Positions 54,721 through 61,284 of a DNA stretch of 64,000 nucleotides are shown here, piece by piece. This stretch comes from VBDM01 sp035702665 (GTDB taxonomy: Bacteria; Pseudomonadota; Gammaproteobacteria; Burkholderiales; SG8-39), in the NCBI GenBank assembly GCA_035702665.1, contig DASSQD010000138.1, positions 123,478 through 187,477 on the forward strand, given 5' to 3'. The notes under the pieces were generated by a model. The model saw nothing but the letters and a program-made list of their open reading frames with translations. It ran no database searches and was not told the DNA's origin. Positions within the stretch are counted from its first letter, which is position 1. Every line of letters starts with the position of its first letter. The position numbers and the translations under genes are program-made.

Positions 54721-56685
54721 TCAGTCGATCCGCCGCAGTCCCTTCTCCTCGGCGGGCTTCAGCACCCGCAGGCAGGGGAGGTAGCCGTCGTACACGATGC
54801 CGTGGAGCTCTACGCGCTTCTGCGAGCGCAGCAGCGCGACCAGATACTGGAGGATCTCGCGGGTGATGACCTGTCCGGGTACGAGGACGGGGATCCCGGG
54901 GGGGTAGGGAACGATCTGGTCGGCGCACACCCGGCCGAGGAGCTCGCGCCTGGGTCCGTCCTTGTCGTTGACCAGGGGCACGAGCTCCCCGCCGCAGTAG
55001 AAGGCGTCGCGCGGCAGGTAGCGCAGCTTGGTGAACCCGGGAATCTCGGGAAACCGGTAGAGGCGCCGCGGGACGCGGCGCTCGCGCGCGATGCGCATCA
55101 GCGCGTCGTACAGGCGCGACACCTTGCTGCGCGTGGTGCCTATGGTCAGCAAGAGGGTAAGCGTGTTGAACGTGGACTTCTCGACCTGGATGTTGTAGCG
55201 GTCGAAGAGCTCGCGCTGCAGGTCTTCGACCGTGTAGCCGCAACTCGAGATGTCGACGGTCACCTTGGTCGGGTCGAGGAGGATGTTGTCCCGCTTGACC
55301 TCGTCGGGCAGGAGCTCTTCCAGCCCGAGCACGCGGAAGACGCCGGTCGAGTTGATCTGGGCGCGCAGCTCCTGCGACAGGGCGAGCGTGCGCGACAGCA
55401 GCTTGTACCCCTCCATTACCGCCTGCTTCCGCGCCACGTCCAGGCTCGCGATCATGCTGTACTGCGGGCTGGTCGACGTGTGCATGTTGAAGTTCTCGCG
55501 GAACAGGTGCTCGTTGAACGCCGGATCGTTCACGTGGATCATCGACGCCTGCGAGAAGGCCGACAGCACCTTGTGCGTGCTTTGCGTCGCGTAGTCGGCG
55601 CCCGCCTCGAGCGCGGTCGGGCGGAACGCGGGATGGAAGCGTGCGAATCCGTACCACGCCTCGTCGACAATCACCTTGATCCCCTTCTTGTGTGCCTCCT
55701 CGACGATGGGCGCGAGGTCGTAGCGCAGTCCGTCGTAGGTGCACGAGGTGAGGATCAGCGCCTGGGCGTCCGGGTGCTTGCGGATCGCCGAGAGGATGGT
55801 CCTCTTCGGCACGGGCCCGTACAGGCTGTACTTGGCGTTGACCGAGGAATCGAGGTAGACCGGGTGGCCGCCCGAGAGCACCACGCCGTGGTGGACCGAC
55901 TTGTGGCAGTTGCGGTCCAGCAGCAGCTTCTCGCCCGGGGCGAGCAGCGTCTGGAAAATCACCTTGTTGGAGGTCGAGGTGCCGTTGGTCGCGAAGAAGG
56001 TCCGCCGCGCGCCGAACGCCTTGGCGGCGATGGTCTGTGCTTCGGCGATCACGCCTGTCGGCTCCATCAGCGAGTCGAGCATCTTGACCGAAACCGAGAG
56101 GTCCGCGTCGAAGATGTGCTCGCCCATGAAGTCGTAGAAGTCGTTGACCCAGGGACTGTCGCGCAGCGAGTCGCCTGAGGAGTGCCCCGGCGTGTGCCAG
56201 GAGTCCTTCGCCATCCATACGTAATTCTTCAGCTGGTCGTAGAAGGGCGTGCGCGAGCGCTCCTGGATCTGGGCGTTGAGGATGCGGTACATGCCGCGGT
56301 AGTCGCGTTCCTCGCGGTAGAAGTAGCCGTCGACGGCCTCGGCGAACAGCGCGTCCACGATCTCGTCCTCGTGCTCCTGCGCGATCAGGATGTAGACGTC
56401 GAGCTCGGGGCGGAAGCGGGTCACCCGCTGCACCAGCTCGAGCGCCGTCATTTCCTTCTTGGCGCTCTTCTGGCCGGCGTAGGGTTTGTCGTCGACCACC
56501 ACCGCCTGCAGGTCGCCGTCTTCCTCGATTGCCGCGAGCGCTTCGCGCGCCGTGGTGACTCCGGCGAAGGTGATGCCGAGCGGATTGTCGAGCGATCTCC
56601 CGGCGGCGTTCAGTCCCTTGACGAACTCCTTGAGAACGAGGGGCTCGTCGTTGATGATGAGAACCCGGCTGACCGGTTTTTTCAT
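54721..56685 (-). CDS. Orn/Lys/Arg decarboxylase (PLP, fold I)
   Basis: This 654-residue protein has the three-part layout of bacterial basic amino-acid decarboxylases: an N-terminal receiver-like wing domain (VLIINDEPLVLKEF to about residue 130), a PLP domain with the cofactor Lys in STHKVLSAFSQASM, and a C-terminal domain with PYPPGIPVLVPGQ. It also shows WHTPGHSSG and DEAWYGFARFHP. It decarboxylates arginine, ornithine or lysine; I cannot choose between them. Placement near the arginine operon makes arginine or ornithine plausible. The ATG at 56685 starts MKKPVSRVL. Confidence 0.9.
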   Translation of the reverse strand: MKKPVSRVLIINDEPLVLKEFVKGLNAAGRSLDNPLGITFAGVTTAREALAAIEEDGDLQAVVVDDKPYAGQKSAKKEMTALELVQRVTRFRPELDVYILIAQEHEDEIVDALFAEAVDGYFYREERDYRGMYRILNAQIQERSRTPFYDQLKNYVWMAKDSWHTPGHSSGDSLRDSPWVNDFYDFMGEHIFDADLSVSVKMLDSLMEPTGVIAEAQTIAAKAFGARRTFFATNGTSTSNKVIFQTLLAPGEKLLLDRNCHKSVHHGVVLSGGHPVYLDSSVNAKYSLYGPVPKRTILSAIRKHPDAQALILTSCTYDGLRYDLAPIVEEAHKKGIKVIVDEAWYGFARFHPAFRPTALEAGADYATQSTHKVLSAFSQASMIHVNDPAFNEHLFRENFNMHTSTSPQYSMIASLDVARKQAVMEGYKLLSRTLALSQELRAQINSTGVFRVLGLEELLPDEVKRDNILLDPTKVTVDISSCGYTVEDLQRELFDRYNIQVEKSTFNTLTLLLTIGTTRSKVSRLYDALMRIARERRVPRRLYRFPEIPGFTKLRYLPRDAFYCGGELVPLVNDKDGPRRELLGRVCADQIVPYPPGIPVLVPGQVITREILQYLVALLRSQKRVELHGIVYDGYLPCLRVLKPAEEKGLRRID

Positions 56686-56706
56686 GGGGTGCGGACGGAA
56701 AAGCGG

Positions 56707-56714
56707 ATTATACT
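56707..56714. promoter_or_regulatory. Overlapping divergent -10 elements
   Basis: Minus-strand TATAAT (56712-56707, for the decarboxylase) and plus-strand TATACT (56709-56714, for the DUF3579 gene) share four bases. Transcription of one should hinder the other. Confidence 0.5.
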
Positions 56715-56735
56715 TTTCGCGCCTCACCGGGAACC

Positions 56736-57035
56736 ATGGGTTCGCGCACCGAAGAATTCGTGATCAAGGGCGTGACGCTCGCGGGCAAGCCGTTCCGGCC
56801 GAGCGACTGGGCGGAACGCCTGTGCGGCGTCATGTCGGCGTTCGGCTCCGACGGGCGCATGCAGTACTCCCCCTACGTCTACCCCGTAACTTCGGCCGGC
56901 GTCAAATCCGTGGTGGTGGACATGAGGCTCAAGGACATCGAGCCGATGGCCTACAACTTCCTGCTGAACTTTGCGAAGGACAACGAGCTGGAGACGAGAC
57001 AGGGGCGCGCCGAGGAGCGTCCGGAAACCGGCTAG
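56736..57035 (+). CDS. DUF3579 protein
   Basis: This 99-residue protein carries the DUF3579 core: FVIKGVTLAGKPFRPSDWAERLCGVMSAFG (read as FVIKGVTLAGKPFRPSDWAE and RLCGVMSAFG), then YVYPVTSAGVKSVVVDMRLKDIEPMAYNFLLNF (also in two parts). The family is betaproteobacterial and of unknown function, which supports the taxonomic guess. The stop TAG is directly followed by the convergent rpsT stop within GCTAGCTA. Confidence 0.9.
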   Translation: MGSRTEEFVIKGVTLAGKPFRPSDWAERLCGVMSAFGSDGRMQYSPYVYPVTSAGVKSVVVDMRLKDIEPMAYNFLLNFAKDNELETRQGRAEERPETG

Positions 57036-57302
57036 CTACCCGGCCATCGCCTTCAGGCGCAGCGCAAGACGGCTCTTGTGACGGGCGGCCTTGTTCTTGT
57101 GGATGACGTGCTTGTCGGCGATGCGGTCGATGACGCCGCTCGCTTCGTTGAAAGCCTTCCGCGCCGCCGCCTTGTCGCCGGCCTTGATCGCCTTGGTCAC
57201 GGTCTTGATGGCGGTGCTCAGGGACGACTGCAAGCTCGCATTGTGCTTGCGTCGCCGCTCGGATTGACGGGCCGCCTTGCGCGCGCCCTTCGTGTTGGCC
57301 AT
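57036..57302 (-). CDS. rpsT: 30S ribosomal protein S20
   Basis: This 88-residue basic protein reads MANTKGARKAARQSERRRKHN, which is the S20 start (read as MANTKGARKAARQ and SERRRKHN), then SLSTAIKTVTKAI and the KNKAARHKSRLALRL end. It binds the 5' domain of 16S rRNA. The ATG at 57302 is fixed by the family; longer in-frame starts are spurious. It is divergent from murJ, with 86 bases between. Confidence 0.98.
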   Translation of the reverse strand: MANTKGARKAARQSERRRKHNASLQSSLSTAIKTVTKAIKAGDKAAARKAFNEASGVIDRIADKHVIHKNKAARHKSRLALRLKAMAG

Positions 57303-57376
57303 GTCTGACCCCGTGGGAAAGGGCGAAATTGTAGTCGCTGTACTCTGCCCGCGCAAGGATTTCCGCCTGCGAAAGT

Positions 57377-57382
57377 TATAAT
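57377..57382 (+). promoter_or_regulatory. Possible -10 element for murJ
   Basis: TATAAT lies 6 bases ahead of the murJ ATG at 57389. No good -35 is seen. If used, the message is leaderless or nearly so. Confidence 0.4.
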
Positions 57383-57388
57383 CCGCCG

Positions 57389-58960
57389 ATGAACCTGCTG
57401 AGAGCGCTCGCGACGGTCAGCAGCATGACGCTCGTGTCGCGCATCCTCGGGTTCGTCCGGGACGTCCTGATCGCGCGGCTGTTCGGCGCGGGAATCGCGA
57501 CCGACGCGTTCTTCGTCGCCTTCCGCATCCCCAACCTTCTGCGTCGACTGTTCGCCGAGGGCGCATTCTCGCAGGCCTTCGTTCCGGTGCTCTCGGAATA
57601 CCGGACGCGGCGCGGCGACGCCGAAACCAGAATCCTGGTCGACCGGACCGCCACGCTGCTCACCCTCGCGCTGCTTGCCGTGTCCGCGCTTGGAGTGGCG
57701 GGCGCGCCCGTCGTGATCTACGTGAGCGCACCGGGCTTCGCCGCTACGCCGGAGAAGTTCGATCTGACCGTGGCGATGCTGAGGATCACGTTCCCCTACA
57801 TCCTCTTCATCTCGCTGGTGTCGCTTGCGGGCGGTGTCCTCAACACCTGGAGCCGCTTCGCGATCCCCGCTCTGACTCCGACGCTGCTGAACCTGTCGTT
57901 CATCTTCGGGGCGCTGTTCGCGGCACCGTACTTCGACCCGCCCGCCATGGTCCTCGCCTGGGCGGTGTTCGCGGGCGGCGTGCTGCAGCTCGCGCTGCAG
58001 GTGCCGGCGCTGGCGAGGATAGGCATGCTGCCCAGGCCGAAGCTCGCCTTTTCCGATCCCGGGGTGAGGCGGATCCTTACGCTGATGGGGCCGGCGGTGC
58101 TCGGCGTGTCCGTCGCCCAGGTGAGTCTGCTCATCAACACGATCATCGCGTCGTTTCTCGGCGACGGGCGCGTGTCATGGCTCTACTACGCCGATCGCCT
58201 GATGGAGTTCCCGACCGGACTCTTGGGCGTGGCCCTCGGCACGATACTCTTGCCCAGCCTGTCGAAGTACCACGCGCAGTCCTCCGGCGACGAGTACTCG
58301 AAGCTCCTCGACTGGGGGCTGCGCCTTACGCTCATCCTCACCGCGCCCGCCGCCGTGGCGCTCGCGCTGCTTTCGGTGCCGCTGGTCACGACGCTGTTCA
58401 ACTACGGACACTTCGGCGAGCTCGACGTTTGGATGACGCGCCAGGCGCTGGTCGCGTACAGCGTCGGGTTGCTCGGACTGATCCTGGTCAAGGTGCTGGC
58501 GCCGGGCTTTTACGCGCGGCAGAATATCGCTACCCCGGTCCGGATCGCCATCTTGACGCTGATCACCACGCAGGCGATGAACGCGCTGTTCGTCCTCTCC
58601 CTGAAGCACGGAGGGCTCGAGGCCTCGACCGGCATCGGCCCGCACGCGGGTCTCGCGCTCGCCATCGGTCTGGGCGCCTGCCTCAACGCGGGCCTCCTCT
58701 ACCGCAAGCTGAGGGAGCACGGCATCTACGCCCCGCAGCCCGGCTGGGGAGGCTTCTCGCTCAAGGTGTGCGGAGCGCTCGCGGCGATGGCGGTCGCCCT
58801 GTGGCTCGCGATGGGGCCGGCCGGGTGGTGGCTGGGCGCGAGCGGATCCTCGCGGGTGGCTGCGCTCGCCGGCCTCGTGCTGCTCGGGGCGGCCGCGTAT
58901 TTCGGGAGCCTGCGGCTCCTCGGATTCCGCCTTGCCGATTTCTCGAGGCGCGCGGCCTGA
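57389..58960 (+). CDS. murJ: Lipid II flippase MurJ
   Basis: This 523-residue polytopic protein has the MurJ/MviN signature: STVSSMTLVSRILGFVRDVLIARLFGAG-type N-terminus (RILGFVRDVLIARLFGAG), FRIPNLLRRLFAEGAFSQAFVP (in two parts: FRIPNLLRRLFAEG and AFSQAFVP), LYYADRLMEFPTGLLGVAL, and ARQNIATPVRIA. About 14 membrane helices of the MOP exporter fold are expected. It flips lipid II for peptidoglycan. It sits divergent from rpsT, the usual proteobacterial arrangement, and precedes the SirB1-type gene by 2 bases. Confidence 0.96.
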   Translation: MNLLRALATVSSMTLVSRILGFVRDVLIARLFGAGIATDAFFVAFRIPNLLRRLFAEGAFSQAFVPVLSEYRTRRGDAETRILVDRTATLLTLALLAVSALGVAGAPVVIYVSAPGFAATPEKFDLTVAMLRITFPYILFISLVSLAGGVLNTWSRFAIPALTPTLLNLSFIFGALFAAPYFDPPAMVLAWAVFAGGVLQLALQVPALARIGMLPRPKLAFSDPGVRRILTLMGPAVLGVSVAQVSLLINTIIASFLGDGRVSWLYYADRLMEFPTGLLGVALGTILLPSLSKYHAQSSGDEYSKLLDWGLRLTLILTAPAAVALALLSVPLVTTLFNYGHFGELDVWMTRQALVAYSVGLLGLILVKVLAPGFYARQNIATPVRIAILTLITTQAMNALFVLSLKHGGLEASTGIGPHAGLALAIGLGACLNAGLLYRKLREHGIYAPQPGWGGFSLKVCGALAAMAVALWLAMGPAGWWLGASGSSRVAALAGLVLLGAAAYFGSLRLLGFRLADFSRRAA

Positions 58961-58962
58961 GC

Positions 58963-59796
58963 ATGAACACGCGCCTGGAGCGCTTCGCCGAAGTCGTCTC
59001 GCGCGACCAGTTCAATCTCGCCGAGGCGTGCCTGATGCTCGCCCAGGACATCTACCCCGACCTGGACATTCCCGAGTACCTGGAAAAGCTCGACGGCATC
59101 GCGGCGGCGATCAAGAAGCGTCTCGCCGGGGACGCGTTCTCCGAGCAGCGGGTGCTCGCGCTCAACTACTACCTGTTCAACGAGATGCGTTTCTCGGGGA
59201 ACCTGGTCGACTACTACGACCCGCGCAACAGCTATCTCAACGAGGTAATGGAGCGGCGCACGGGGATTCCCATCACGCTGTCGATCCTCTACCTGGAAGT
59301 GGGCAAGCGCCTCGGCCTCAACCTGAAGGGGGTGTCCTTTCCCGGGCACTTCCTGGTCAAGCTCGCGGTCAAGCGCGGGCAACTGGTGCTCGATCCCTTC
59401 ACCGGGGGCGAGGCGCAGTCCGAGGCCGACCTGCGTCAGCGCCTGGCGCAAGTGCTCCCCTCGGGCAAGGCGGAGCAGGCGCAGCTCGACCGCTATCTCG
59501 AGCCCGCCACCCCGCGCCAGATCATCGCGCGGGTGCTGCGCAATCTGAAGAACATCTACATGCAGACCGGCAAGCTCGAGCAGGTGCTCTCGGTAATGCA
59601 CCGCATGCTGCTGGTGATGCCGGAGTCCGCCGAGGAGCTGCGCGACCGGGGGGTGGTGTACCAGCAGCTGGAATGCTTCCGCCCCGCGCTGTCGGACCTG
59701 CAGAACTACCTGAGGAGAAGGCCCGACGCGCCCGACGCCGCGGATATCCGCGAGAAGGTGGTCGAGCTAAAGCAGGCCGCGCAGCGAGTGAACTAG
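58963..59796 (+). CDS. SirB1-type transglutaminase-like/TPR protein
   Basis: This 277-residue protein has the SirB1 pattern: a transglutaminase-like core (LNYYLFNEMRFSGNLVDYYDPRNSYLNEVMERRTGIPITLSILYLEVGKRLGL, seen as LNYYLFNEMRFSGN, YYDPRNSYLNEV, ERRTGIPITLSILYLEV), then GVSFPGHFLVKL and tetratricopeptide repeats at the C-terminus. The catalytic Cys typical of transglutaminases is not seen, as usual in this family. Function unknown. Starts 2 bases after murJ. Confidence 0.86.
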   Translation: MNTRLERFAEVVSRDQFNLAEACLMLAQDIYPDLDIPEYLEKLDGIAAAIKKRLAGDAFSEQRVLALNYYLFNEMRFSGNLVDYYDPRNSYLNEVMERRTGIPITLSILYLEVGKRLGLNLKGVSFPGHFLVKLAVKRGQLVLDPFTGGEAQSEADLRQRLAQVLPSGKAEQAQLDRYLEPATPRQIIARVLRNLKNIYMQTGKLEQVLSVMHRMLLVMPESAEELRDRGVVYQQLECFRPALSDLQNYLRRRPDAPDAADIREKVVELKQAAQRVN

Positions 59797-60284
59797 GCGC
59801 CGCCTCCCAGTCGCGCCTCCACCCTCTCGCGCACTTCGCGCCTCATTCCGAGCGCGAAGAACAGCTCGGCGACGAGGAAGATCGGCGCAATGAAGATCTG
59901 TAAGAGATTGTCGGCGAGCGCCGGCCTCCTGCCTTCGAATACATGCCCGACCAGCTGGAAGATCCAGCCCCCGACGAAAAAGGCGCCGAACCAGGACCAG
60001 CCCGCCCAATAACCGCTTCCTGCGGCGAGCTTCGCGGCGTAGAGGAGCGCGCAGGTCGGGATCGCGGTCGCGATCGCGAGCGGCACGTCGAGCAGGAAAT
60101 AGTACGCGAGGGCGGCGGCGAGGAAGACGTGCGCGAGGGTCAGACCCTCGCCGAGCGGAACCCAGCGCATCGGGATCAGTATCGCGAACACGATCGCGGG
60201 AACGCCGATGAAATGCGTGAGGCGGTTCCAGCGGTTGCGATGGTAGGCGGCGTAGACCGCCATCTGCTGATCCAGGGTCTTCAT
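59793..60284 (-). CDS. Mpo1-like (DUF962/YGL010w) membrane protein
   Basis: This 163-residue protein has four or five membrane helices and the Mpo1 signature: YAAYHRNRWNRLTHFIGVPAIVF with conserved His residues (read as YAAYHRNRWNRLTHF and IGVPAIVF), and AWSWFGAFFVGGWIFQLVGHVFEGRRPAL (seen as GGWIFQLVGHVFEGRRPAL). Yeast Mpo1 is an iron-dependent dioxygenase of 2-hydroxy fatty acids; bacterial members are less studied. The ATG at 60284 is fixed by homology. Its stop shares CTAG with the SirB1-type gene's stop. Confidence 0.85.
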   Translation of the reverse strand: MKTLDQQMAVYAAYHRNRWNRLTHFIGVPAIVFAILIPMRWVPLGEGLTLAHVFLAAALAYYFLLDVPLAIATAIPTCALLYAAKLAAGSGYWAGWSWFGAFFVGGWIFQLVGHVFEGRRPALADNLLQIFIAPIFLVAELFFALGMRREVRERVEARLGGGA

Positions 60285-60313
60285 TCGGGCTCCGTGCGCC
60301 CTCTGTCCTGCCC

Positions 60314-60319
60314 TATAAT
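60314..60319 (+). promoter_or_regulatory. Possible -10 element for ribF-ileS
   Basis: TATAAT sits 29 bases upstream of the ribF ATG, giving a leader of about 23 bases. No convincing -35 is seen. This intergenic stretch (64 bases) also carries any promoter of the divergent Mpo1-like gene. Confidence 0.45.
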
Positions 60320-60348
60320 TCAAAACTTTACGCCATTTTCCGCCTTTC

Positions 60349-61284
60349 ATGCTGCTGACCCACGGCGCCTCGGCCGCGCTGCTGCCTCCGGTTGCGCTCA
60401 CCGTGGGGAATTTCGACGGCCTCCATCGCGGGCACCAGACGATGCTGCAGCGCCTTCTTGCAGGCGCGCGCGCGCGGAGCCTGCAGAGCTGCGTGCTCAC
60501 CTTCGAGCCGCATCCGCGCGAGTTCTTCGCGGCGGACGGCGCTCCCACGCGCCTCACGTCGCTTCGCGAGAAGATCGAGCTGCTGGCGGCTCACGGCGTC
60601 GAGCGCACGCACGTCCAGCGCTTCGAGAGCGGATTCGCTTCGCTGCCGCCGGAGTCCTTCGTCGAGCAGGTGCTCGTTCGGCGGCTGAAGTCCCGCTGGG
60701 TGCTCATCGGCGAAGACTTCCGCTTCGGCGCGAGGCGGGCGGGCGACGTCCCGCTGCTGAAGCGTCTCGGCGCGCGCCACGGCTGCGAAGTCGAGGTCCT
60801 TCCCGTGGTCGCACGGGGCGGGGTGCGCGTGTCGAGCTCCGCGGTGCGCGCCGCGCTCGCCGCCGGAGACCTCGCCGCCGCCGAGGAGCTGCTCGGCCGG
60901 CCCTACAGCATCAGCGGGCGCGTAGTCCACGGCAGGAAGCTCGGCCGCGAGCTCGGCTTCGCGACCGCCAACGTGCAGCTCAAGCACAACCGCCCGCCGC
61001 TCACCGGGATCTACGCGGTGCGGGTGCACGGCGTGGGCACGAGCTCCCGCGCGGCGGTGGCGAGCCTCGGCGTGCGTCCCACTATCACCGCGAGCGGCCG
61101 CGCAGTGCTCGAGGTGCACCTGTTCGATTTCTCGGCGGACCTGTACGGCGCGCACATGCGCGTCGAGTTCCTGCACAAGATCCGCGACGAGGAGAAGTAC
61201 TCCGATCTGGCCGCGCTCAAGGCGCAGATCGAGCGCGACTGCGAGGCCGCAAGGACGTTCCTGCTGGAAAGCCGCAATGCCTGA
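60349..61284 (+). CDS. ribF: Bifunctional riboflavin kinase/FAD synthetase
   Basis: This 311-residue protein has an N-terminal FAD synthetase domain (TVGNFDGLHRGHQTML, then SSSAVRAALAAGDLAAAEELLGRPY, shown as SSSAVRAALAAGDL) and a C-terminal riboflavin kinase barrel (GRKLGRELGFATANVQL, GIYAVRV). It makes FMN and FAD from riboflavin. The gene overlaps ileS by 8 bases, the widespread ribF-ileS order. It supplies the FMN that the reductase (7622) and monooxygenase (19322) products would need. Confidence 0.96.
   Translation: MLLTHGASAALLPPVALTVGNFDGLHRGHQTMLQRLLAGARARSLQSCVLTFEPHPREFFAADGAPTRLTSLREKIELLAAHGVERTHVQRFESGFASLPPESFVEQVLVRRLKSRWVLIGEDFRFGARRAGDVPLLKRLGARHGCEVEVLPVVARGGVRVSSSAVRAALAAGDLAAAEELLGRPYSISGRVVHGRKLGRELGFATANVQLKHNRPPLTGIYAVRVHGVGTSSRAAVASLGVRPTITASGRAVLEVHLFDFSADLYGAHMRVEFLHKIRDEEKYSDLAALKAQIERDCEAARTFLLESRNA

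Noticed and set aside
60285..60348. An FMN riboswitch ahead of ribF
   Set aside because: The gap to the divergent gene is only 64 bases, too short for the FMN aptamer, and no conserved aptamer segments are visible.
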